This document shows positions 1 through 7,436 of a DNA stretch of 42,141 bases, one piece after another; position 1 is the stretch's first letter; every line of letters starts with the position of its first letter. Below the pieces are notes generated by a model, which made no database searches, was not told where the DNA came from, and was given only the letters and a program-made list of their open reading frames with translations. The stretch is from Bacillota bacterium. GTDB taxonomy: Bacteria; Bacillota; Clostridia; Christensenellales; Aristaeellaceae. The DNA lies in assembly GCA_023411175.1 (NCBI GenBank), contig JAEYPB010000080.1:1-42141 (forward strand), in the 5' to 3' direction. Position numbers and translations under genes: made by a program.

Positions 1-4
1 GGCT

Positions 5-691
5 TTACCCAAGCATCCGCTCGACGACTTCCTGACCAATGTTGGTCAGCGCGATGCCGCCCAGCTCGAGGTTCGGGCTGTCAAAGGTGAAGCCCCGCTC
101 TTTGGCCTCGGCGGCGGTCTCGACGAAGCGCTTCCACGCGTCGGAGCCCTTGTATTCAAAATAGGGGTATCCCGGCAGCGGAAGATCATATTCCAGGTCG
201 ATCAGCCCCTTGTCCTCCATCCGCGCGAACAGCGAGCCGTACTCCTTGATGTCGTCCAGCGAGTCCGAGGGGTTCGCGATGTAAACCGGCTCCATCGCCA
301 CGGCGTAGGCTTCCGCCTCCTTCGACGAGGTGAGCGTGAACCGCGCCACCGGCAGCGCGCCGCGCTCGGTGAGCGCCATCAGCACGTTGTTCTCGGCGAT
401 CGTGAGGCCGTTTTCGTAGTCGGGCTCGTGGTGGTGTCCGCCGCAGCCGCAGCCTTCACCGTGGACGTGCGCGTGGGCATGCTCCCCGCAGCCGCAGCCT
501 TCGCCGTGCGTGTGCGCGTGGGCATGCTCCCCGCAGCCGCAGCCTTCGCCGTGCGTGTGCGCGTGGGCATGTTCCCCGCAGCCGCAGCCTTCACCGTGCG
601 TGTGCGCGTGGGCATGTTCCCCGCAGCCGCAGCCTTCGCCGTGAATGTGTCCTTCATGGCCGTGCTGGCCGTGGGAATGTTCTTTCTCCAT
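5..691 (-). CDS. His/Cys/Gly-rich tandem-repeat protein, probable metal binder
   Basis: 228 residues. Residues about 5-90 are His-rich and contain five copies of GEGCGCG, four of them followed by EHAHAH, in a 15-residue (45-bp) period; the remaining 135 residues are an ordinary acidic, soluble-looking domain ending in LTNIGQEVVERMLG. Alternating His and CxC pairs can bind Zn, Ni, Cu or Co, so a metal buffer or chaperone role is inferred, not shown. I do not recognise the C-terminal domain. The start is placed at the ATG at 691 because GGAGG (complement of 698-702) lies 6 bases before it; an in-frame ATG at 715 has no such site. There is no signal peptide, so it should be cytoplasmic. It is a single gene, divergent from the MFS gene, with its own promoter. 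The near-identical repeat DNA suggests expansion by slippage or unequal exchange. Confidence 0.75.
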   Translation of the reverse strand: MEKEHSHGQHGHEGHIHGEGCGCGEHAHAHTHGEGCGCGEHAHAHTHGEGCGCGEHAHAHTHGEGCGCGEHAHAHVHGEGCGCGGHHHEPDYENGLTIAENNVLMALTERGALPVARFTLTSSKEAEAYAVAMEPVYIANPSDSLDDIKEYGSLFARMEDKGLIDLEYDLPLPGYPYFEYKGSDAWKRFVETAAEAKERGFTFDSPNLELGGIALTNIGQEVVERMLG

Positions 692-731
692 GTCGTGCCT
701 CCAATTGTTTTTCACAGGGGGTCTGTCTTAT

Positions 732-759
732 AGTATAAACCAGCCGCGCCGCCGTGCAA
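732..759 (-). promoter_or_regulatory. Promoter for the His/Cys repeat protein
   Basis: On the minus strand a TTGCAC box (754-759) is separated by 16 bases from TATACT (732-737), about 40 bases before the ATG at 691. This is a good sigma-A/sigma-70 type match in an otherwise very GC-rich intergenic stretch. Confidence 0.5.
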
Positions 760-852
760 CGCCGCGCGGGGACGAAGTCTGTCAAGAAGCGGTAAAGCCA
801 GCGTGTTTTCGTCAAGATTGGGCAAATATGTGGCTTGCGCCGCGCGTTTTGC

Positions 853-881
853 TTGCGCCGCCACGCCGGTTATGGTACGAT
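853..881 (+). promoter_or_regulatory. Possible promoter for the MFS transporter
   Basis: TTGCGC (853-858), a 17-base spacer and TACGAT (876-881) lie about 37 bases before the chosen ATG. The match is moderate; an overlapping TTGCTT/TATGGT pair with a 16-base spacer is an alternative. Confidence 0.35.
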
Positions 882-917
882 AATCCTCCTATGTTTGCCT
901 TCAAAAGGGGGGTCAAT

Positions 918-2138
918 ATGACCAGAGAGAACTGGAAACGGCAGTTTTCCATCATTTACGCGGGGCAGGCGTTTTCGATCCTCGGCTCCTCCGCGGTGCA
1001 GTTTGCGCTGGTGTGGTGGCTGACGACCCGCTACGGCTCCGGAAACGTGCTGGCCCAGGCGATGATCGCCGGCTTCCTGCCGTCGATCGTTCTGGGTTTC
1101 TTCGCGGGCGTGTGGGTGGACCGCTACAACCGCAAGACCGTGATGATCGTGGCAGACGGGCTTGTGGCGCTGTCCAGCGCGCTGATCGGCATCGCCTTCT
1201 GGGTGCTCCAGGGGCCGCCGCTTTGGATGATCTACGGGGCGCTGGCGCTCCGGGGCGTGGGCGGGGCCTTCCACAGCCCGGCGATGCAGGCGGCCATCCC
1301 GCTGCTCGTGCCCGAGGACATGCTGACAAAGGCCGGCGGCTGGGGCAACCTGATCGTCTCCGCCGGCACGCTTCTTGGGCCGGTGCTGGGCGCGCTGCTC
1401 ATCACCGTGATGCCCGTCGCGCCGATCATGCTTGTGGACATCCTGGGCGCGGCGTTCGCGATCATCAGCCTCCTCTTCGTCGCGATTCCGGACTTGCCCA
1501 CTACGATGGAGAAGCCCCGGATCCTGGACGACTTCAAGGACGGCTTCCGCGCCATGCGGGATAACCGCCCGCTGATGGCGGTGCTTCCGTCCATGGTTCT
1601 GGCGGTGCTCGTGTACATGCCGCTGGGCGCGCTGTACCCGCTCCTGGTTCGCGCGCACTTTCTGGGCGAGGCCTGGCACAACGGCGTGGTGGAATTCGTG
1701 TTTGCCGCGGGCATGGCGATTTCGAGCCTCGTGATGGGGCTTTGGGGCGGCTCGAAGAAGCGCTTTCTGATGATCTCCCTTTCCATCTTCGTCCTCGGGC
1801 TGACCAGCGCGCTGTCCGGCGCGCTGCCGCCGGAGGCCTTCTGGCTGTTCGTGGCGCTGTGCTTCCCGATGGGCGCGACGGGCACCTTCCTGATGGTGCC
1901 GCTCAACGCCTACGTGCAGGCCACCGTCGCGCCGGAGATGATGGGCAAGGTGTTTTCGCTGATGATGACCGCGATGTCGCTGGCCACGCCCTTCGGACTT
2001 TTCCTTTCCGGCCCCCTCAGCGACGTGATCGGCGTGGACAAGTGGTTCCTCTACTCCGGCGCGCTGATGGTCGTCATCTCGTTCTACTGCTTCCTGACGA
2101 CGCGGCGGTACGATATTGAGAGCGTCAAAATCCCCTGA
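918..2138 (+). CDS. MFS transporter, DHA3/MefA-like efflux family
   Basis: 406 residues with about twelve hydrophobic helices, the usual size for a major facilitator. It opens MTRENWKRQFSIIYAGQAFS and carries the loop 2-3 signature of the family as GVWVDRYNRKTVM at about residues 62-74. The overall look (SILGSSAVQFALVWWLT, then the DRYNRK loop) is that of the drug:H+ antiporter-3 branch that includes macrolide efflux proteins; the substrate cannot be told from sequence. Start: ATG 918 follows AAAAGGGGGG with good spacing; an upstream in-frame ATG at 891 lacks a ribosome site. It is a single gene, followed by a family-A repeat and an intrinsic terminator. Confidence 0.85.
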   Translation: MTRENWKRQFSIIYAGQAFSILGSSAVQFALVWWLTTRYGSGNVLAQAMIAGFLPSIVLGFFAGVWVDRYNRKTVMIVADGLVALSSALIGIAFWVLQGPPLWMIYGALALRGVGGAFHSPAMQAAIPLLVPEDMLTKAGGWGNLIVSAGTLLGPVLGALLITVMPVAPIMLVDILGAAFAIISLLFVAIPDLPTTMEKPRILDDFKDGFRAMRDNRPLMAVLPSMVLAVLVYMPLGALYPLLVRAHFLGEAWHNGVVEFVFAAGMAISSLVMGLWGGSKKRFLMISLSIFVLGLTSALSGALPPEAFWLFVALCFPMGATGTFLMVPLNAYVQATVAPEMMGKVFSLMMTAMSLATPFGLFLSGPLSDVIGVDKWFLYSGALMVVISFYCFLTTRRYDIESVKIP

Positions 2139-2160
2139 CGCGTATTTTGACGCGAAGGGA

Positions 2161-2260
2161 GTTCCGGGCGGCGCACTGACCAAAGGTGCGGATCGCCGCC
2201 AATATGCGCACTGGTGGCGATATCCCGTTCCCGGCGCACACGCCGCCGGGAACGGTTTTT
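2161..2260 (+). repeat. Family-A three-hairpin repeat, copy A1
   Basis: The element begins 22 bases after the MFS stop. In transcript order it has GGGCGGCGCACTGACC and CAAAGGTGCGGAT, then a hairpin (GGATCGCCGCCA pairing with TGGTGGCGATATCC), then a CCGTTCCCGGCG/CGCCGGGAACGG hairpin ending in TTTTTT at 2256-2261. That last hairpin with its T run is itself a plausible intrinsic terminator. The same order is seen at 5868-5997, 26130-26228 and 27392-27515. Confidence 0.7.
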
Positions 2261-2269
2261 TGATGGCTT

Positions 2270-2298
2270 GGGGATCGGCATTTCGCCGATCCCCTTTT
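2270..2298 (+). terminator. Intrinsic terminator after the MFS gene
   Basis: A perfect 10-bp stem GGGGATCGGC/GCCGATCCCC with a 5-base loop is followed by TTTT. It is the second of two terminator-like hairpins after the gene. The convergent beta-CASP gene ends at 2337. Confidence 0.75.
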
Positions 2299-2336
2299 AA
2301 ATGCGCCCTTTTCTCCGCGTGTCCGGCAGTCCCTCG

Positions 2337-3968
2337 TCAGGACCAGCGGTCGAGGAGTTTGATGATCTGCTCCGCCAGCTTCGCCATCGTCTTGTTGTTC
2401 AGGTTGTCGCTCCTGCGAATCAGCGCGTTCAGGCGGTCGCCCGCCTCCGTGAGGCGGCTGAAGGCCGCCCGCCGATCCGGCGACGCGGATTCCCGCACCG
2501 GCGCGCGCCGCGCCTCCGCACGGCGATCGGCTCGGGTGAGCGCCCGTTCGCGGCTGCCTTCCCGCACCATGCGGGCCTCGGGCAGCGCCCAGGTCTCGTC
2601 GTTATAGGGCACCTCGGCGGTAAGCCCTTTCTCCTCCCGGAGCCGGGCGGCGAAGGTCTGGGCCACCGATTCCTCGCCGTGGGTGACGAACACCATCTTC
2701 GGCTTCGGGTCGAAGGAGCCGATCCACTTCATCAGCCCTTCGTTATCCGCGTGGCCGCTGACCGCGCCGAGCACGCGGATGTCGGCGTGAACGGCCACCT
2801 CTTCGCCGAAGAGCTTGACCTTCTTCGCGCCCTCCACCAGCGAGCGCCCCACCGTGCCCTTGGCTTGATAGCCCACGAACAGCACGGTGCTCTCCGGCCG
2901 CCACAGGTTGTGCTTCAGGTGGTGACGGATGCGCCCCGCCTCGCACATGCCGCTGGCCGACAGGATGACAGAGGGGTTCCTGTCGAAGTTGATGGCCTTG
3001 GAGTCGTCGCTGGTGACGCTGAGCTTGAGGCCGGGGAACGAAATCGGGTTGATGCCCTTCTCGATCAGCGCTCGGGTTTCCTCGTCAAAAGATGAAACGT
3101 CGCTCTCCCGGAACACGTTCGTGGCCTCGATGGCCAGCGGGCTGTCCACGTAGACGGTAAAGTCCCCGTGGCCCTTGACGCGCCCCTCCGCCTTGATTTG
3201 CCGGAGGAAGTAGAGCATCTCCTGGGTGCGGCCCACGGCGAAGGATGGGATGACCACGTTGCCGCCCCGGTCAAACGTCTCCTGAATGATCTTGGACAGC
3301 TCCGCGATGTAGTCCGGCCGGGGGCCGTGACTGCGGTCGCCATAGGTGGATTCCATCACGACGAAGTCCGCCCTGGTCAGCGGGACGGGGTCGTTCAGGA
3401 TGGGCTGACGGGTGTTGCCGATGTCGCCGGAGAACACCACGGTGAAGTTCTCGCGTTCGCTGGTCAGCGTAATGCTGGCCGAGCCCAGAAGGTGCCCCGC
3501 GTCGGAAAACCGCGCCACGAGGCCGGGCAGCGCCTGGACCTCGCCGCCCAACTCCACCGGGCGGAAGAGACCGATGGCGCCCACGGCGTCCTCCATCGTG
3601 TACATGGGCACATAGGGCGTCTCGTCGGACCGTTTGGCCTTGCGGTTGCGCCACTCGGCCTCGAACTCCTGGATGTGCGCGGAGTCCCGCAGCATCAGGT
3701 TGCACAGCCGGTGGGTGGGCGTGGTGGCGTAGATCGGCCCGCGGAAGCCGCGCTTATAGAGCAGCGGCAGCTTGCCGGAGTGGTCGATGTGGGCGTGGGT
3801 CAGCACCACGCAGTCGATGTCGGCAGGCTCCACCGGGAGTTCCTGGTTTTCGTAGACGTCCTCGCCCTGCTCCATGCCGCAGTCGATCAGAAGGCGGCCG
3901 CCTTCGGTCTCCAGGTAGTAGCAGCTGCCGGTCACCTCGCGCGCCGCACCGAGAAAGGTCAGGTTCAT
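2337..3968 (-). CDS. MBL-fold beta-CASP metallo-hydrolase (RNA-processing type)
   Basis: 543 residues. The N-terminal metallo-beta-lactamase fold has the di-zinc motif THAHIDHSG (H58, H60, D62, H63) and a further ligand motif GHLLGSASI; a beta-CASP segment follows (VVIPSFAVGRTQEMLYFL), then FDPKPKMVFVTHGEE, typical of the RNA-metabolising MBL/beta-CASP family related to CPSF73 and archaeal or bacterial beta-CASP nucleases. The last 90 or so residues, rich in Arg and Ala (ERALTRADRRAEARRAP), are outside the usual domain and may be a basic tail for nucleic-acid binding. RNase or phosphodiesterase activity is inferred from family. The start at ATG 3968 follows GGGGGGATCCCC. It is the second gene of a two-gene unit, 25 bases after the flavodoxin gene. 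Confidence 0.88.
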   Translation of the reverse strand: MNLTFLGAAREVTGSCYYLETEGGRLLIDCGMEQGEDVYENQELPVEPADIDCVVLTHAHIDHSGKLPLLYKRGFRGPIYATTPTHRLCNLMLRDSAHIQEFEAEWRNRKAKRSDETPYVPMYTMEDAVGAIGLFRPVELGGEVQALPGLVARFSDAGHLLGSASITLTSERENFTVVFSGDIGNTRQPILNDPVPLTRADFVVMESTYGDRSHGPRPDYIAELSKIIQETFDRGGNVVIPSFAVGRTQEMLYFLRQIKAEGRVKGHGDFTVYVDSPLAIEATNVFRESDVSSFDEETRALIEKGINPISFPGLKLSVTSDDSKAINFDRNPSVILSASGMCEAGRIRHHLKHNLWRPESTVLFVGYQAKGTVGRSLVEGAKKVKLFGEEVAVHADIRVLGAVSGHADNEGLMKWIGSFDPKPKMVFVTHGEESVAQTFAARLREEKGLTAEVPYNDETWALPEARMVREGSRERALTRADRRAEARRAPVRESASPDRRAAFSRLTEAGDRLNALIRRSDNLNNKTMAKLAEQIIKLLDRWS

Positions 3969-3993
3969 GGGGATCCCCCCTGTCGTATGCGTA

Positions 3994-4416
3994 TTATTTG
4001 GCGGAAGGCGCCTTTACGTTGGAAATTCCGGTCACCTTTACGCCCCGGGCTTCGAGCTGGGCGCGCACCTTGTCCTCGGCCTTGCTGCCGCCGCTGCCGG
4101 AGACGAGGAAGACCTCCACCTCCTGCCCGCCGCGCAGCGCGGGGACGAGGGCGTTGAACGCGGGCGCGGGCATGCCTGCCCAAACGGGCACAAACACCGC
4201 CAGATGGTCGCAGCCCTTGATCTTGTCGCTGATGGGCTTGACGGCGGATGGCTTCTGCTTGAGCGCCTGGAAGCAGCCCACCGTAAAGGCGGCGACCACG
4301 CCGCGCTTGCGGGTTTCCTCCACGGCGATGGCAGGCGCGCCCAGCGCCTTTGCGCGGGCCTCGGCCAGCTTGCGGCAGGTGCCGCTCAGGGAATAGTAGG
4401 CGACCACGTTCTTCAT
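3994..4416 (-). CDS. Flavodoxin-family protein
   Basis: 140 residues, the usual size of a short-chain flavodoxin. The N-terminal MKNVVAYYSLSGTCRKLAE has the phosphate-binding loop position (SLSGT) of the FMN site; later HLAVFVPVWAGMPAPAFNAL matches the strand-and-loop W-G-x-P region that contacts the flavin ring in this family. Electron transfer or quinone/FMN reduction is a family inference; the partner is unknown. ATG 4416 is chosen because GGGGAGG lies 8 bases upstream; the longer in-frame start at 4437 has none. It precedes the beta-CASP gene by 25 bases and is probably co-transcribed with it. Confidence 0.82.
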   Translation of the reverse strand: MKNVVAYYSLSGTCRKLAEARAKALGAPAIAVEETRKRGVVAAFTVGCFQALKQKPSAVKPISDKIKGCDHLAVFVPVWAGMPAPAFNALVPALRGGQEVEVFLVSGSGGSKAEDKVRAQLEARGVKVTGISNVKAPSAK

Positions 4417-4682
4417 AGCGGGTTCCTCCCCATCCATAGCATTGCCGCCCTTTACGGGCGGAAGAAAATCATCAAAATGCGCCAGCCCTTCCTGTGGGCG
4501 CGAAAAAGGATCATGCGAACCCAGGTTTCATTCTATCGTTCCCGGCGGCACGCGCGCCGGAAGTGGTTTCTTTTCCCAGCCCGCGCACCGGTAAGTTGTT
4601 CATGAAGTCAGCGAAACCCAAAAACCTTGCCGTCCTTCTCAAATCGCTCTCGGCGTCCCGCGGCAACCCCGTCGTCCTTCTC

Positions 4683-4858
4683 AATCGTTCCCGGCGACAT
4701 GTGCGCCGGGAACGGTTTCTGGCGCCAGTGCGCACACTGGCGGAAGAAACGATTCCTCAAGTCAGCGAGCCGCCCGAAACCCAGAAGGTTTCAGGCGAGC
4801 GCAGGACTCTCCGCGAAGGAAAGCCGCAAAGCGGATTTTCTTCGCAATAGGCGAGCGC
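4683..4858 (+). repeat. Family-B three-hairpin repeat, copy B1 (fills 4417-4948)
   Basis: The 532-base gap between the flavodoxin and SDR genes has no credible gene. From 4683 it holds H1 (CGTTCCCGGCGACATG.../CGCCGGGAACG), then H2 (GTTTCTGGCGCCAGTGCG / CACTGGCGGAAGAAAC), then H3 (GCGAGCCGCCCGAAA / TTTCAGGCGAGCGC) and a GCAAAGCGGATTTTCTTCGC module. A decayed H1 lies at 4543-4565. Short ORFs here overlap in several frames and follow the repeat DNA. Read on the minus strand, the order after the SDR stop is H3-H2-H1. Confidence 0.7.
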
Positions 4859-4948
4859 AGAAACCTCGTTTCCACGCGGCAAAAGGCCCGAAAGGAATTT
4901 TGCCGCCATTCGCGCTGAAAGACGCGTGAGCGGATTTAGCGCCATCCG

Positions 4949-5740
4949 CTAGATATACGCGCCCTTTGTGCGCATGCCCGCCTTGCGCGTGCGGGCGTCC
5001 TTCAGAAGGCAGGCCTGCCGCTCGTCGGTGGAGGGGCCGCAGGCGTCCACCGTCCGCCGGGATTCCTCCGGCCAGATGACCACCGGCTCGTTGCGGGAAA
5101 TGCCCTCCAGCACGGCCTTCGCGGCGGCTTCCGCCGTCCGATCCGCGCCCAGCTCGAAATCCGGCGCGAACACGCCGTCCAGGCAGGCGCTGGTGCATTG
5201 AATCTTTTCGTCCCAGAGTTCGTAGCGGAGGCTCTCCATCAGCGCCCGCGCCGCGGCGTGGGTGGCGCTGCACACCGCCTCAAAGGGCGCGGGCATCAGC
5301 CCCGACAGCGGCATGAGGAGCGCGATGCGCCCGTGCCCCTGGGCGCGCATGGGCGGCAGCGCCGCTTCCACCATGTGCACCACGCCCATGAGGTTGACAT
5401 CGATGGCGTAGCGCCAGCTCTCGGTCATCACCTGTTCGATGGGCACCCCGCAGGGGGCGGACTCGGCCATCATCAGGCAGTCCAGCTTGCCCTTTCGGGC
5501 GAGGGCCACATCCACGATGTGCTGTGCGTCGATCTGCTGCGTCACATCCGCGGGCACCGCGAAGGCGTGGCCGGGATGGGCAAGGTTGAACTCATCGGCC
5601 ATCGCCCGAAGCGCCGTATCGCTGACGTCGCCCATGTAGACGACAGCGCCGCGGTGCAAAAGCTCCGCGCACAGCGCGCGCCCGATGCGGGAAACCGCGC
5701 CGGTCACGACGCAGATTTTTCCTGTGTATTCCACGCCCAT
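4949..5740 (-). CDS. SDR-family protein with degenerate active site
   Basis: 263 residues, normal for a classical short-chain dehydrogenase. The Rossmann start KICVVTGAVSRIGRAL is clear, and IDVNLMGVVHMVEAALPPM matches helix 4-5 of the family. However, the key positions are changed: the TGxxxGxG loop reads TGAVSRIG (second Gly to Arg), the NNAG strand reads MAES, and the YxxxK catalytic pair reads CSATH (Tyr to Cys, Lys to His) after a retained Ser (PLSG). The fold is probably kept but dehydrogenase chemistry is doubtful. Start: ATG 5740 with GAGGGGTGAT upstream; the earlier in-frame ATG at 5779 has no ribosome site. It stands alone, between repeat-filled gaps. Confidence 0.8.
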   Translation of the reverse strand: MGVEYTGKICVVTGAVSRIGRALCAELLHRGAVVYMGDVSDTALRAMADEFNLAHPGHAFAVPADVTQQIDAQHIVDVALARKGKLDCLMMAESAPCGVPIEQVMTESWRYAIDVNLMGVVHMVEAALPPMRAQGHGRIALLMPLSGLMPAPFEAVCSATHAAARALMESLRYELWDEKIQCTSACLDGVFAPDFELGADRTAEAAAKAVLEGISRNEPVVIWPEESRRTVDACGPSTDERQACLLKDARTRKAGMRTKGAYI

Positions 5741-5812
5741 GAAGATCACCCCTCTTGCGAATAATAGCACAAAAAACACTCAAATTCAATGACGGCGTTT
5801 TGTTTTTGTCAT

Positions 5813-5842
5813 GAAAAAGGGCCCGCGTCTTTACGCGGGCCC
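5813..5842 (-). terminator. Intrinsic terminator, minus strand (after SSB gene)
   Basis: GGGCCCGCGT (5819-5828) pairs with ACGCGGGCCC (5833-5842) around a 4-base loop; on the minus strand it is followed by TTTTTC. It ends the transcript coming from the SSB gene after the family-A repeat. Confidence 0.65.
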
Positions 5843-5867
5843 AGACCATCAACAAAGGCCCCGTAGG

Positions 5868-5997
5868 GTTTCAATCGTGCCCGGCGGCGTGTACGCCGGG
5901 CACGGGATAGCGCCACCAGTTAAGACACCGGTGGCGCTATCCACACCTTTGGTCAGCGCGCCGCCCGGAAATTCCAGAGAGTTTCAGGCGCACGCAG
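5868..5997 (-). repeat. Family-A three-hairpin repeat, copy A2 (fills 5741-6132)
   Basis: This is the best-formed A copy. Plus-strand order: H1 CGTGCCCGGCGGCGT/ACGCCGGGCACG, H2 GGATAGCGCCACC/GGTGGCGCTATCC, a conserved CACCTTTGGTCAGCGC linker, and H3 GCGCCGCCCGGAAATTCC...GTTTCAGGCGC. On the minus strand it follows the SSB gene and precedes the terminator at 5813-5842. The rest of the 5741-6132 gap holds a decayed GGGCCCGCGTCTTTACG copy near 6047 and nothing gene-like. Confidence 0.7.
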
Positions 5998-6132
5998 GGG
6001 TTTTCCCTTCGCATCAAAAAAACCAGCGGGTTTTTAGATGCTTTGGGCCCGCGTCTTTACGAGGGCCGAGGCTTTCGGATGTCTCCACGGGGCGTCTATC
6101 GTCATCGGCGCACGCTGAAGGAAATTTGCCCT

Positions 6133-6795
6133 CTAAACCGGGATGTGTTCAGGCTTGTGCTCTGCCTCGCTCTGTACGGGGGCCTCGCCGCGATCAGCCT
6201 CCAGCGTAAACACCGAGATCTCAAAGGCGTTCCGGCTCATGTATTCGCCGCTTTCCAACAGCTTCTGGTACTCGCGGGACTGCAGCCGCCCGCCGATGCG
6301 CACCCGGTCGCCCACGCGGAACCGGGCGGCGTACTGGGCGTTGCGCCCCCAGGCGATGCAGGGCAGGTAGTCGCTCTTTCCGAACGCGCGGTTGACCGCA
6401 AGCATCATGTCGCATATCTCGCGCCCGAAGGGCGTGGAGCGGTATACCGGCGGCTTGCACAGCGCGCCCGAAAGCTCCACCCGGTTGAGCGTATCGTTTT
6501 CAGCGCCGATTTGGACGTGCTGGGCGAACAGCGTCACCAGCAGCCTCCCCGCGCCGTCGATCACCTTGTTGTAGGAGCGAACCTGGCCTTCGACGGTGAT
6601 GAGCGTCTCAAGGGGCCACTGGCCTCCGGCGAGCAGCTTGCCGGGCATGGTCACCGGCAGCCGGTCCACCGCGCCGGACAGGCGCTTGACCAGGAGCGTC
6701 CCCGCGTAGAAGGGTTCGTTCATCACCTCGTGGCTCAGTTCCAGCGGGCCTTCCAGCCGGCCCGCAGCTGTCATCCGGTTGTTTGGGTTCTCCAA
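6133..6795 (-). CDS. Single-stranded DNA-binding protein with two OB folds
   Basis: About 220 residues. The C-terminal half is a recognisable SSB OB fold: NRVELSGALCKPPVYRST, then FGREICDMMLAVNRAFGKSDYLPC in two adjacent strands, then GDRVRIGGRLQSREY. The first half looks like a second, more diverged OB fold (VEGQVRSYNKVIDG). It lacks the acidic DDDIPF-like tail of the main replicative SSB and ends EHIPV, so it is probably an accessory SSB. The start is uncertain: TTG 6795 has GGGGAG 8 bases upstream, while ATG 6813, six codons earlier, has only a weak AAAGAAA; a later ATG is too far from the ribosome site. It is a single gene, with a B-repeat array upstream and an A repeat plus terminator downstream. 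Confidence 0.78.
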   Translation of the reverse strand: MENPNNRMTAAGRLEGPLELSHEVMNEPFYAGTLLVKRLSGAVDRLPVTMPGKLLAGGQWPLETLITVEGQVRSYNKVIDGAGRLLVTLFAQHVQIGAENDTLNRVELSGALCKPPVYRSTPFGREICDMMLAVNRAFGKSDYLPCIAWGRNAQYAARFRVGDRVRIGGRLQSREYQKLLESGEYMSRNAFEISVFTLEADRGEAPVQSEAEHKPEHIPV

Positions 6796-6889
6796 GCGTA
6801 TCACTCCCCGCATGCGTATTTCTTTTATACGATATGCGGAGTGCGCCGCGGCTATGCGTTTATTGCAGTTGCGCTGAAATCTCCTTCGT

Positions 6890-7375
6890 ATCTTTCAGCG
6901 CGTGGAACGGGGGTTCCTTCGCTCGCCTGTTGCGAAGAAAATCCGCTTTGCGGCTTTTCTCCGCGTGAGATCTGCGCTCGCCTGAATCCTTCGGATTTCG
7001 GGCGGCGCGCTGACGATTGCGCCGAAATCCGCTCACGCGTCTTTCGTCGGAACGCGGTTTCCTGCGCTCGCCTGAATCCTTCGGTTTTCGGGCGGCTCGC
7101 TGACGATTGCGCCGAAATCCGCTCACGCGTCTTTCAGCGCGTCGGAACGCGGTTTCCTGCGCTCGCCTGAAATCCTTCGGATTTCGGGCGGCGCGCTGAC
7201 GATTGCGCCGAAATCCGCTCGCGCGTCTTTCAACGCGTCGGAACGCGGTTTCCTGCGCTCGCCTGAATCCTTCGGATTTCGGGCGGCTCGCTGCCTTGTG
7301 GAATTGTTTCTTCCACCAGTGTGCGCACTGGTTACAGAAACCGTTCCCGGCGCGCATGTCGCCGGGAACGATGGA
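6890..7375 (-). repeat. Family-B repeat B2 with tandem H3 array (fills 6796-7436)
   Basis: H1 (7346-7374) and H2 (about 7298-7337) are followed, on the minus strand, by repeated H3 hairpins (GCGCTCGCCTGAA..CCTTCGG..TTCGGGCGGC). A unit of about 90-96 bases (GCCGAAATCCGCTCACGCG...GACGATTGC) starts at 7021, 7111 and 7207, with a diverged copy before them and a GAAGAAAATCCGCTTTGCGGC module at about 6933. A long minus-strand frame across this array is a by-product of unit length and is not called. There is no other gene in this gap. Confidence 0.7.
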
Positions 7376-7436
7376 AGCAGACGTGGGGAACGATGAGTGG
7401 GCGGCGGAAAAGACGGCGTGCGGGTTTTCGCCGCGC

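Noticed and set aside
870..2183. Long minus-strand ORF of 437 codons opposite the MFS gene
   Set aside because: His/Arg/Gln/Ala-rich antisense shadow of a GC-rich coding region; the plus-strand MFS frame has clear membrane helices and a ribosome site.
6975..7297. Possible CRISPR array
   Set aside because: Unit-to-unit sequence is nearly identical throughout, with no unique spacers, and no cas genes are present.
6860..7357. 165-codon Arg-rich ORF on the minus strand
   Set aside because: It runs through the tandem H3 array; repeat unit lengths near multiples of 3 keep it open. It has no ribosome site and no family match.
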